A stretch of 64,000 nt of DNA from Trichinella spiralis (taxonomy: Eukaryota > Nematoda > Enoplea > Trichinellida > Trichinellidae). The DNA is taken from contig CM012953.1 of the NCBI GenBank assembly GCA_000181795.3, positions 18,768,882 to 18,832,881 on the forward strand, given 5' to 3'. How positions within the stretch are numbered: position 1 is the first letter of the stretch; the number at the start of each line of letters is the position of its first letter. Positions 50,262-61,513 of the stretch are shown in pieces. A model generated the notes under the pieces. The model made no database searches and was not told the origin of the DNA. It worked only from the letters and a program-made list of their open reading frames with translations. The translations under genes and the position numbers were made by a program.

Positions 50262-51099
50262 CTCCCCCTGATGCCGGTGGAACAACTGGCATCTTCATGC
50301 GCTCCAGAGCTGGTCCCTCCATGATTGAAATACGTCGGATGTCTCGTACCAATTCCTTGCCGTTTGCTGTCTTCAACATTGCTGACCTGACATAGCCATC
50401 GTTTGAGCGAAACACCTCTTTTATGATCTTCTTCTCTTCTCTATCGAAGTCTTCGCAGTTCAAAGTGTCTTTGCCCTGCCGCTGCTTTAAAAACTCAGCG
50501 ACAGTACTACACTTATCTGCGTCTGCACTGTTGCTTCCAACAAAAAAGGCTATAGCTTTTGGACGTAATTCCAAATCATTGTCTGGCGGTTTGACCTTTG
50601 TTTCTGGCCACTCCTCTTCCCTTTTCAGAAACTTTGGGCCCGTTGTCCAGAAATCAAACCGTTTTATCAAGCCTGTTGCATCCATTCCTCTAGAAATCAA
50701 ATCCGCCGGGTTTTCCTTTGAAGGAACATATCTGACTTCCACGTGTCGGTCCTTAAATCGACATGATTGCAAAGTTTCGTTGATTTCTCTGAGACGGTTG
50801 CTGACAAATGGTAGATAGCGATTTTCATCGCTGTTGATCCAGTACAGTACAACGAGACTGTCTGACCAAAACACAACTCGTCCGATGACCAACCTGTTTT
50901 CCAGTTCCTTCAACAAAGTGTCCGCCAGGCGAACGCCAACGATGAACGCTTGCAATTCCAATCTTGGAACAGTTGTCGTCTTCAATGGGTTCACAACACG
51001 ACTCTTCGCTGCGACGAATGCCGTTGTCATTCCTTGCGCCAAATAGGCTACGCTTTCATAGCCAACAGTTGCTACGTCAACGAAGACATGCATCGTCGA

Positions 51100-53400
51100 A
51101 GGTTTGCCTCTGTCTATTCCGTACTATCTTGGAATTGACACCGTGGCTACCACCTTGACATCGCTTGCCCACTGTTGCCACCTTGCTTCCCATTCTTTTG
51201 AAAGCGGCGCTTTCCACTCTGGGTGAACCTGCCAGATTGCCTGCATGATAAGCTTACCCTTTAGAACAAATGGACCGACGATGCCAAGGGGATCAAAAAC
51301 TGATGTGAGGATTGACAAGACTTCTGATAGGGTCTTGGCTTTTTCTCCTTGGCGACGGCACGCAAACGTCAGACTGTCTTGTTCACAGTCCCATGCGACG
51401 CCCAAAGCCTTTACCTTTGGTAACTGGATGTTGTCTATTCCAGCAAGCTCTTTCTTTCATTGGCCACGTTTCGATAACCTTTCTGGAATTCGAAACCCAC
51501 TTGCTGAGCTCAAAACAAGCTTCTCTAAAGGCCGTTTTTAGCTCTTGCGAACGCTGAATTACCACATCTTCGTTGTCGTCGCTCCAATATAAATCATCCA
51601 TGTAAAATGCCTCATTGACAATTTGAGCAATAGCCGCGTCTTTCCTTTTCACGGCTTCTCTTAAAGCGAAATTCGCCACAGCTGGCGAGCACGTAGCACC
51701 GAAGACGTGTCTCTGGTTAACATATACGTCAGGTTCTCTGTGTACACTGCTGGTCCATAGAAATGCCAACATATCAGAATCTGCAGGTGGAACTGCAACT
51801 TGGCTGAACATTTCTTTAACATCAGCATTCACTGCAATGCGGCCACATCTGAATCGAACTAGAACTCCCAATAACAACGTGATGAGATTTGGGCCAGTGT
51901 TCAAAAGACTATTAAGAGATACTCCTCCGTTGCGTGCAGCTGCATCAAGTACTCGGCGACACTTATCTGCTTTGTCTGGATGGAACACAGCAAAATGTGG
52001 TAGAAACCAATGACGACGCTTCCTGAGGTCTGCTGCTTCCATTGGTGACAGACGGCGTATATAACCCTTCGCTTTATCATCTTGAATGCTCTTTTCATAC
52101 AATTCACCAAGCCTGGGATTTAACCGCAGTTTCTTCTGCAGAGAAATTAGACGCCGTTTTGCTTGTTCCTCTGAAGGAGGCACTCCTCCTGGACATTTCC
52201 AGAGCATCGGGATTTGAAACCTTCCATCGCTAAAAACTACAGTTCCATTTTGCATATGCTCCAAATCATCCGTTTCACGACGACTAAGTCCTATCGACTT
52301 GTCAGTAATGCCCAATCCTTCCAAAGAGTTGAAGTTCCGAAATTCTTGCAGTAAGACTGTCCCGTGGTCGACTTCATTGTTGATAATGCAGCAGTACATA
52401 ACCGCTTCCTTGTCTGAAGGTAACCTCGGTCCTGAAATAGTCCAACCCAGTTTGCATCGGTAGGCGGCATATTTCTTGTCGTCAGACTTCACTTTCATTG
52501 TGCAAACATTTTCTGTCAATTCTTTGACGTCCTGTCCAAGCAAAATTCTAACGTCAGCATAACTGACATTCTCCAGTGGCAGCTTTGCAAATTTTGGTTG
52601 ATCTTTTGCCCAATCAGCCCATTTCACTTCACCGCCAGGAATTCGCAATTTCTTTAATGTTGTTGCATTTGACACGCTGTACCATTCACGTGTCAATCCG
52701 GCTATGTCCAAACTGACTCTTGCGGCTTCGACATTTTTTGCTCCGTGAAACCCCTGCAGGATCATCGCGGCTGTCTTCACCTTCAGCCCAAGATCTTTGG
52801 CAAGATCTTCATCAACAAATGTCCTGCTGCACCCACTGTCGATCAACGCAGTCGTCAAAATTGTCTTTCTTGGACCTCTCAGGAAGACCTTCAGTAATTC
52901 TAAATGGTGGGCGGAATCATTGCAAATGTAACTTTTCTCCGTCTGATCAGATGCACTACTCTCTTCCTCCTTCGTTCGACGTTGATGATGTAGAAGAGGA
53001 TGATGCCAATATCTGCAACTTCGATCTTCTGGGCATCGCTGCTCGTTAGCTGGAATTGGACAGGTTTCATTCCCTTTATGCTTCGTCAAACAACGATAAT
53101 GTACGCCTAACCTTTTTGCTTCTGCAAAACGGGCACCAACGGACAGTGAGGTAAACTTTACACATTTTTCCAACAGATGATTTTTTCCGCACTTGGGGCA
53201 ATTAACTCCCCCTGTCTCACTTCCTGCCGCTGACGAAGCACCAACAGGTCGTTGTACTGATGACTTCTTCTCAACGTTTCCCACTCCAATAAATGCTCTT
53301 TCCTTTGCCTTGACCACTTGTGGTGTACGTTGTCCTGTGATGACGTCAGGTTTCAAAAGATGAGCATTCTGTAGAATTTCTGCTTCTTTTTCAAGGAAAT
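51100..53400 (-). mobile_element. Inner element: protease and reverse transcriptase region (approximate)
   Basis: The longest open stretch of the inner element. Zinc knuckles and a CRYWHHPLLH segment precede the protease (LIDSGCSRTFVDEDLAKDLG); the reverse transcriptase has VNADVKEMFSQVAVP, GATCSPAVANFAL and FYMDDLYWS. The order and wording are of the BEL/Pao type. Borders are rounded. Confidence 0.88.
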
Positions 53401-54820
53401 CCAACAAATGGTTGGGCGTATCTGCGTTTCTCTTTTGGCACTAACGTTTGACCAGCACCCAGTTCAGCTTTCTTTCTAACTGGCGTGTGAACTGTGGGTT
53501 CTTCTCAACGTCATAACCGTGTGCTTTCATTGTTGCTATGATGCTCTTCACAGCAATCACAAAATTTCTGAGTAGGATAATCGTCTTCCTTCGGAGACGC
53601 CAGTTTCTCCAACCGAACTTCTTGAGCTCTGATAACGATCTCCTGTCGGCCATATTCTTTTTTCAGCGCATCTACAAGCGTTTCGACCGGATCCGGCTGA
53701 TCTAATCCGATCCATTTAACAATTTCCAAGGCTTCGCCACTAAGCGATTTCTTGATAGCATTAAATTTCATGATTGGCTGCCGAAAGCTACAATACCGAA
53801 TGGGCGCAATAGCTTCCTCCCATGCTGGATACTCAGCAGCTCCTCCTCTGAAATTTGGGATCTGATCCTCTGCCTTCTGTCCAAGAATGGCACTGATCAA
53901 ATCACCACCATCCTTCATCAGATCAAAGGGTTTGTGAGTTGACGCACCCAACGTCTCATGCTGCTCACGTTGTAAAACATTGGAAGTTGTCGGCAGTGGC
54001 TCAGCACATATTGGCAGTTCTTCTTTCCCACTGCTCACCATATTGTTATTCTGAACCGAATCTCTGGACATATCCTTCTTGATCCTTTTGTTAAGTTACT
54101 GACAAACGAGCTTTCCTGCAGATTGAGACTTTCAGCAGCTGTAATGATCGCTGCGTCCAGATCAATGCTGAGCTCTTCCAGGCGGATACGAGATTCCCTT
54201 GACAGCTGTGAATCATCGCACCATCTGCGCAGGGATTCAGCCGTTTTCTCCGCGCGCTGAATCTGTAGAATCAGGCGATTCCTTTGCAATGCCACCGTGA
54301 AATCTGTTGATTCCATCGCAGCCGTAATTTGATCCAAACGACGATGACCTTCTTTTTCATCGTTTTCCCATGCAGCTACAGCTGCAATGTTTTCAGGCGC
54401 TTCTTTTCTCTCAGGCTTTGCTTCCAGTAAACTCTCAGAGTCTCCTGTAGCCCTAGAAAAGCCATCAAAACTGCCTGCGACAGCAGACAGAGTCGCTATG
54501 GCATACTGGGAAACGCTGTAGACACCTGACATTTCTGTCGAAGCCATTCATCCGCAGCACCGACTTGTTCCCGAATCAAATTAGCACACTGCTCCCATTC
54601 AACCGAAGAACGAGTACCATCACGCAGTGTTTTTAATTTGTCACCTTGACATAGCAAATGAACAAGCTCACCTCGGTACTTATCGACGGCTTCTCTCGAC
54701 GGAAACTCCTGCAGAAGCTCCCTTTCAAGCGCCCCAGCCGCCTCTTGCGCACTCTTTATTACCTGTTCCATATGAACGTTAGTAGCTTCACCACTAGTAC
54801 TGCCAATCCGGCTCGGAGGA
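53400..54820 (-). mobile_element. Inner element: gag-like region (approximate)
   Basis: Helical, charged protein sequence between the 5' LTR and the protease region, with segments resembling the gag of BEL/Pao elements (for example LSGEALEIVKWIGLDQPDPV and KKEYGRQEIVIRAQEVRLEK). It is no longer a single intact frame. Confidence 0.75.
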
Positions 54821-54823
54821 CCA

Positions 54824-55101
54824 TGAACCATATTTCCAATTGACCAAAGCTACTGAAAATGAATAACGAACGCAGAGCAGTAATGATAACGCCTTTCTCG
54901 AGTGAATATTTAATCAACAACAACAACTCTTAACGAACAGACATTTATATATAAAATCACTTCCGGTTTGAATAAGGTCACTGCTTACAGCAACTGCCGT
55001 TGGCAATTTTCCTGATCATATTTGCATAATGTTACTCTCGTTACGCGCCTCGCTATTTGTAGTAGTCAATTCAATGGATTTTACCAGTTCTGGATGCGAC
55101 A
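54824..55101 (-). repeat. Inner element, right (5') LTR
   Basis: 278 bp; on the minus strand it is directly followed by TGGTCCTCCGAGCCGGATT, whose complement looks like the acceptor end of a tRNA with CCA added (tRNA-Tyr-like). Confidence 0.92.
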
Positions 55102-55109
55102 TATAGCTG

Positions 55110-56600
55110 TCCCCTTGAATCCATCGAAGTGCTGTTTGGCTATCTGTCCAACAGATAATCTTACTAAATTTCACGAAGGAGATAAGTCTGGCAGTGATCA
55201 AAACTGCCATCAGCTCCAGCCGCCGTAGGGTTATTCTTTTGACTGGTGCGATTCTGATCTTACTCATCACCAACTTCACGACTGTCTCACCTGATACGGT
55301 AGTTGCTCTCAGATAGACCGCACTTCCATATGCCATCTCTGATGCATCTCCATACCCATGTAACTCTACTTCTTTGATGCAGTCGGTTCCAGCTGGCAAC
55401 AAGCACCTGGGTAGCCTTATTTCTGATATCAATGGAATTTCGGCTATCCAATCTCGCCAATCTTTCAGCATATTCTGCGGAAGAGGAGTATCCCAATCGA
55501 TTCCTTTACGCCACAGTGCGTTTGGCTTTGACAAAAAACGGTGACAGATATCCTAACGGGTCGAAAATCTTCATAATCACGCTCAACATTCCTCTCTTTG
55601 TCATCTGTTGGTCTGGTCTTGCTACAGAGACGACTGGGAAGGTGATTATGTCTTCCTTGCTGTCCCATACGATCCCTAGTGCCATTTTGCTTTACTCTCT
55701 GACACAACGTCTTCTTCCGGGAGCGATTGCAACACTGAGGGCTCGTTACTTGACCACTTTGTTAAGTGAAATCCTGCGGTCTCCATCAACTGTTTCAGTT
55801 CTCTCACACATTCCATCGTTTCCGTTCGATCGTCGTGTGAAAACAACAGGTCATCTACATATACATTTTTAGCACTTCTTCGGCTGCCATGGGCCACTTG
55901 CTCTTGTTCAGTCTGGCGTGTTGCTGCACCACTGCTCAAGCTAAAAAAGGAGAACTCGTCAAGCCGAAACAAATTCTCCTGAAGCAAAACGTCTGCGGCG
56001 GTGACGGGTCACCGGGTTTTTCCACAGGAATCGGGTTGCGTCCCGATCTTCCTTATGTAATCCTATTTGAAGGAACATTCGGGAGACGTCCGCCTGCACC
56101 CCGATGCGATGTCTTCGAAATCGTAACAGAATTCTGACTAAATCACTCTGCAAGGATGGCCCTGCCTCTAATTGTCTATTCAAGGATGTTCGCCCGAAAT
56201 GGGCTGAAGCATCGAATACTATCCGACCTTTCGTCGAAGTCTGGTCGGTTTTAAACACCATGTGGTGTGGTAAGTACCAGGTTCTTCCTTCATCGCCATG
56301 TACGTTCTCGACTCTTTCTATTATACCATCAGTTATGTACTCTCTCAACGTCTTAGAATACATTTCTGACTTTATGGGCTCCTTCAAAAGACTAGCTTCT
56401 GTTTTCAACAAACGTTGCAACGCGTGTGCGTAGTTGTTTGGTAGATTCAGGAATCCTGGCTTCCAAGGTAGCTTGACCGTATAGCGTCCGTTGTCATATT
56501 CTAAGGTCTCTTCGAAGGTTTTCATGAGACGAGAGGCAGAAGGGTCTTCTTTCCCCTTATCATCCGCCACACCAATAATCTCTAAGTCCCAAAATCATCT
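55110..56600 (-). mobile_element. Outer element: reverse transcriptase and RNase H region (approximate)
   Basis: Reverse transcriptase motifs (GRIVFDASA, VQADVSRMFLQIGL, and YVDDLLFS for the catalytic box) are followed by RNase H words (ICWTDSQTALRWIQG). The inner element enters just after this point and the outer element resumes at 49983. Borders are rounded; the region is no longer intact. Confidence 0.8.
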
Positions 56601-58500
56601 AAGATCATCTTCGCTGTACTCATTTTCTGTCTTCACTAGATATGTAATGCATTTTCCACTTCCGTCGTCTGCTGGAATGTTGCCTGACAAGATCCACCCA
56701 AACGGTGAGTTAACGGCTTCAGGTAAAGCGTCTCCACCCACTATTCTCTCTTTGAATAGCAAGCGGTTATAAAAATCTATGCCGATAAGTACGTCAATTT
56801 CCGTTCGTTCTCTCAGAAAAATGTCTGCCAGCTTCAGTCCGTGTAGGTGCTCCCAGTTCGCTGCTGATGGGTTCGCATCTACCGTTGTTATTCTCGGGAC
56901 ACAGAGTGCTTCAATTGGATGACTGTCTTCGCCTCCGTAGATACCCTTTAGGCAAAACTTCACGCAACGCAGCTTCTCATACTTGCTGTGCGTTTCTCCT
57001 AGCCTCAACAACATCAATCGTTCCGTTGTACCTCTTAACCGTAACGATTCTGCCAGATCCTTCCTAATAAGTGATCGTTGGCAACCGGAATCGAAAAGGC
57101 AGGTTATAAGGAACTGATTTCCATCATCTGATTGCAAGATAGCTCGTGCTGTCTGCAACAGGTTCTCCTTCTCTGACGCTGTTCTTCCCAAAAGTGTTCG
57201 GGCGCTCGAAACACTTTCGTCTTTCTCAGTCGTCGGCTTCACAGACGACGTTTCACCAGCTCTGGATTGGTGTGTTCCCTTGTCTCCATGGAGCAGTTTG
57301 TGGTGCGTCTTCCCACAAGATGGATAGTCACACCGTTTGTCTTCCGGGCACCTGTTTCCCTTGTGACCTCTTCGAAGACAGCGGAAACATAAGTTTTTGC
57401 TGGTCGCTATCCTCCATCGATCCTGCGTCTTCTCTGCTAGGAACTTGGGACACTGACTTACTCGATGGTGTTCTCTACACATCACGCAGCTTTCGGATGA
57501 TCTGGTCTCTGCATGGAGAGCGGCTACAGAGGGTAATTTCTTTCGAGGTGGACTCTTCGTTCTTATAGTGACGTCTGATGATGGTTTACGGTCACTCATA
57601 CTGACGGACTCTTGCACCCTTATTCCATCTTGCAAGAATCGTAAGAAATCTTCTAAATTTGCTGCTTTCGAAGGTTCAGAAAGGATAAGAGTTTCCCATC
57701 TCTTTCTTGTGTTCAAGTGCGTTTTCAGCTTGAATATCTCCAATAGGACTTCTGACGCTGTCAGCTCTGGAGATGAAGGATTCTTGCCCAACGCTTCTAA
57801 GGCTCTAATGTGTAGGACGATTTCATCATAGAATTTCCTCGACGTTTTCAATGACGCGTCGTTGCAAGGCGTTGTATCTAATAGTTTCCGGATATGAGTT
57901 TGAATGATCAAGTCTCTACGACCGAAACGACTCTTCAGAATATCGATAGCTGCCGAATAATTAGCTGCTGTAACTGCTAAACCATCGATAGCGTTTAGCG
58001 CATTCCCAGTCAAACAGGATCGAAGATACGTGAACTTGGTGGTATCTCGAAGTTCTGACTGTCGGTGTATTTCATCTTCAAACTGTTCCCAGAATGTATC
58101 GAATTGGAGAACGTCTCCATCGAACTTTGGAAGTTCCCACTTAGGCAAGTTGACGTGATAAAATGCCCCCCTATTTGGCGTTGTATCACGACGATTATCG
58201 GTCACTGAGTCCTTTTCCAAGTACTCTTCAGCAATACTACGTGCCTTGACTACCTCAATCTCGACACTGTGCCAGTCGGTGATATCGTCCGCCGGTTGCG
58301 CGGAATCTTCATACTTCTCCACCAGTTGGCGTGCTTTGTCCAAACACTGATTCAGAAGAGCTAAGAAGTTACGTACCAATGCACGTGAGTTGAGTTCTTC
58401 GCGAGCTCTCACTAATTCTTCCAGGTAGCTAGAAAGACGAGCTCGCATAGCCGCGATCCTATTTTGACAGTCTTTGCCCAATGACTTTATCGATGCCATT
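56600..58500 (-). mobile_element. Outer element: gag and protease region (approximate)
   Basis: The longest open stretch of the outer element. It begins MASIKSLGKDCQNRIAAMRA, has a helical gag part of the DUF1759 type, two zinc knuckles (CVMCREHHRVSQC, CFRCLRRGHKGNRC) and an aspartic-protease-like CLFDSGCQRSLI. This order is typical for the BEL/Pao superfamily. Borders are rounded. Confidence 0.85.
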
Positions 58501-58626
58501 CTTAGACCGTAACAATACTAAGTACAAATCAATATCGTCCACAGGTCGTGATAAAGATCCGGAAGTCTCAGTCTTTCCAATCCGATCCGATATCCCATTC
58601 TATCCGGATCCGGTTCAGAGGACCAA

Positions 58627-59243
58627 TGTATTGGATTTTCCTCGTCGATAACGATAATCAATTTTCAGTGGACTGTATAATTAACCCGCGGTTCGACTAT
58701 TCGAACCACTGAGTTCTATCTTCGATGTACAGTTCCCCCTTTTGGACCCGCGTCGTAAGCTCCAACGACTTACCTACTATCTCTGCTGATTCCAGTCACG
58801 TTTTCAACGGTATTCCTTCCCGTCTTTCGAATATAAAGACCAAAACAATCTCGAAAAGAACACCAACGCTTTATTCGACTAGAGATCAACTGACTCACAC
58901 ACTTACACTTACTTACTAACTAACTAACAACTATATATATGCATATATATGATACACACACGAAAGAAAAACAAACTACAACAACAATTAGGTCAAATAC
59001 ATCGGGTTGCTTCTGGACAATAACGACTGTTAAGCTATATCATGCTGCTTCTAGACGATAACAACTGGCCAGCTATATCAGGCTGCTTCTAGACAGTAAC
59101 AACTATGGTCAGCAATATCGGATTGCTTCCAGACAATAACAATTATGGTCAGCTATATCGGGTTACTTCTTTCTTCTAAAAATATCTCGTCATACTGTCG
59201 ATTATTGACGCTCAGGTTTTATCTTCAGTTGAAATCTGCAACA
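58627..59243 (-). repeat. Outer element, right (5') LTR
   Basis: 617 bp. On the minus strand it is followed by a primer-binding-site-like stretch TTGGTCCTCTGAACCGGAT. Internal near-repeats of about 30 bp (TCAGCTATATC-GGCTGCTTCTAGACA type) occur near its end. Confidence 0.92.
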
Positions 59244-59591
59244 GGGACCATGTTGACATTGTATAGTCCATGTATTGTTAAGTTGGGTTCGCCTAGCGTT
59301 GCCGTAAGGGATCAAATTGAAGTCGACAAAATCTTGCCCATATTTCCAAACATATCGCTGCAAAGTATTCAAAATAAACTCTTGACAATCTGGACAAAGA
59401 GTTTCATAAAGTAGTGTCAACTTGATTTTCTTGTCCAACTGAGATGTGTTGTAATGTAAGCATGAATCCAAAACTGAACATTGTATAGCCAGAATTTCAT
59501 TGTTGCACCAAGGTGCTGTCGGAATATTACAACTTTCATTTATGAAAAAAGTGGTAAACCACAACAACAAACAACAACGGATAAAAGCCAA
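59244..59591 (-). pseudogene. GILT-like pseudogene, copy B, N-terminal part
   Basis: This 5' part is open and keeps a signal-peptide-like start (FIRCCLLLWFTTFF), the thiol reductase active site CPDC (LLYETLCPDCQEF) and VDFNLIPYGNARR up to CQHGP, where the BEL/Pao element cuts the gene. The frame starts at TTG, not ATG, as does copy A. With the insertion and a stop in its other half the gene is dead, but this half is much better kept than in copy A. Confidence 0.85.
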
Positions 59592-60230
59592 AATAATTCA
59601 ACATTTTATTATTGTTGAATAGAACAAGCAGTTTTTTTTCGGAAGAAAAGGGCAGCATGTCCCAACAGAAATAAAGCATTCAATAAAACAAACTAATCGT
59701 CGATACGTATAATAATAATACACAACAACATGTGTGCCACTTGTTCATTTTGTTATCACATTTTACGCTTCTTATCAATTTGTAATTTATCTTTTGCATA
59801 TTGTTTCTTCAAAATCAATTTTCAACCTGATGCTTAGCTGTGCCTTAACTAAAACTTAAATTGTTCTTATTATTAGTCAAATTTGACAGCATTCATTCGA
59901 ACAACTGTTAGCTTTTGGAACAACTACATATCATATATATGTATATATCATTTATTTATTTATTTTTTGTTAGTGCTTTTTGTTATTAAGCACTGCTTAA
60001 ACATGACCACGTTAATGTTGACGTCAATAATTCCGTGAGTCATTTTCCTATTCATTAATTTTTCGTATTTTTATACCTATTTGCTGACGAATAAATTCAA
60101 ATAAAACGCTTACTGTTCAAATGTTTGTTTTATAATTTTGCATAAAAATTAAAATAAAGCCACGAATCATATAAGTCGTAAATTACAACTTTTATACAAT
60201 TTGAATTTTATTTTCTCTTCAGATTAAATG
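59554..60230. repeat. Near-identical non-coding segment, copy B
   Basis: Counterpart of 40552-41228 with one mismatch seen. Holds the upstream region of the GILT gene. Confidence 0.85.
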
Positions 60231-60921
60231 GAAAATGACTGCGCTAATCAGTAAAGTATTGCATCACTTTTGTTTACTAATGTGCGTTTCAACAAATTTT
60301 TTGTTCTTCATTTATACAACCCAATTTTAAATAACTACTAATTTTGAAAAATATTTAACTTCATTCAAATAAGCGCAATGTTTACTTTTAATGAAACTAT
60401 CAAATATGAATTATATATTGTAATAAACATTATCGATCGAATATTAAAGTCAAATGTACTGAAAACATTGATAAATTTTGAAAAAGGAAAGAATCTGACT
60501 TTTATGAGATATATGCTGTTGTTGTTTCTATTGTGTAAACAATCAAATTTGCCTTTTTTTAATTCAAAGCTTGCCAAATATGCACTTTCATCTCAAACTG
60601 ATTGGACTGATAAAATTATTTTGTTACTTTCGCATTATCATGCTCTTCATTGCTTCATTATTTGTATTCATATTTGTTGCTATTGTTAATATTTTACCAA
60701 TAAACTATTGTTCATATAAAATACTTGACATTTATTGAGTAAAAAAATAAAAAATTGACTACTAAAAATAAAAAATTGACACTGAAACTTTTTCATTATA
60801 AAGCATTAAACATTTTCATTAAATTACAGCTGCTGCAGTTCATTTTTGTGAAGCTTTTGCTGTTTTCATTAATAAATAATAAGCATTAGAAGAACATTTA
60901 AATTTTATATTATTAAATTAA

Positions 60922-61122
60922 ATGACACTCACGACTGTTCTTTCGTTTCAAACTAACCGTTTGCCGCAAAAAACAAATTGTCTCATAGTGAATAGCATTG
61001 TTTTATACCAGCAGTTGATTCGGGAAATTGTTAAGTCGAATAGTCGATTGCGACAATTGGGAGCTGATGCTGTAATAGCTGGATGTGCCCTCGCATTTTT
61101 CACAATACAAGCCGTGGCTTAA
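60922..61122 (+). CDS. Small ORF, 66 aa, probable single-pass membrane protein, copy B
   Basis: Same ORF as at 41894-42094, with Phe for Leu at residue 9 and Val for Leu at residue 51. Start, stop and length are kept. Flanks on both sides (to about 61260) are also well kept between copies. No family recognised; the same doubts apply as for copy A. Confidence 0.42.
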   Translation: MTLTTVLSFQTNRLPQKTNCLIVNSIVLYQQLIREIVKSNSRLRQLGADAVIAGCALAFFTIQAVA

Positions 61123-61513
61123 TTACCAAGAGTGAGTAGGCTGTGTAGCTGATGCCTTCACACTTTGTCAATAGGAAACTTCATTGGTGCAGTGCATCAA
61201 GTTAGCTAAGTTCCGAGTCATTAAATTCGAGTCCATGCTCTCTATAGGTTGAGGTCTTCACTGCAAATTACAAAATATGCACTGTAAGATATATTCTGGC
61301 GCCTTAATTGCACTAAAATTGCATAAAGTCAACATGAATTGTTTGTTTCATCACCCAAATGTTAGCTCGAATGATATAAATATATGTGCAGCAATATACA
61401 TATTGATAAGTTTGTCTTTATTGTAACAATCATCAGATTTAATTTAAGTTTAATGTGCTATGTAATTATTGCGTGAGTGATAACACGTAATTTTTTGACT
61501 ATGCAGACAATGT

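Larger units (their letters stand above)
49984..55101 (-). mobile_element. Inner BEL/Pao LTR retrotransposon fossil nested in the outer one
   Basis: LTRs of 278 bp each lie at 49984-50261 and 54824-55101, beginning TGAACC and ending GCGACA on the plus strand. The target duplication is 6 bp with one difference (TACAGC at 49978-49983, TATAGC at 55102-55107), lying within the RNase H region of the outer element. The coding strand is minus. Parts recognised: a gag-like region, zinc knuckles (CPKCGKNHLLEKC), protease (LIDSGCSRTF), reverse transcriptase with a YMDD box, RNase H (FWSDSLVVLYW) and a DUF5641-type tail. A primer site TGGTCCTCCGAGCCGGAT lies next to the 5' LTR and a purine tract next to the 3' LTR. 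Only about 4 differences were seen between the LTRs (roughly 1.5%), so it is younger than its host element. It is broken, with a handful of breaks. Confidence 0.92.
48822..59243 (-). mobile_element. Outer BEL/Pao LTR retrotransposon fossil inserted in GILT copy B
   Basis: Two similar LTRs (48822-49409 and 58627-59243) start TGTATTGG and end GCAACA as read on the plus strand. A 5-bp target duplication GGGAC stands at 48817-48821 and 59244-59248, and the uninterrupted site is seen in copy A at 40242-40246. The coding strand is minus, so the right LTR is the 5' LTR. Parts recognised: a gag-like region with DUF1759-type helices and zinc knuckles, an aspartic protease (FDSGC), reverse transcriptase, RNase H and a DUF5641-type tail, plus a purine tract beside the left LTR. 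The two LTRs differ at roughly 5% of sites in the part compared, so the insertion is fairly old. The element is broken, with several breaks besides the inner element. Without the inner element it is about 5.3 kb. Confidence 0.92.
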
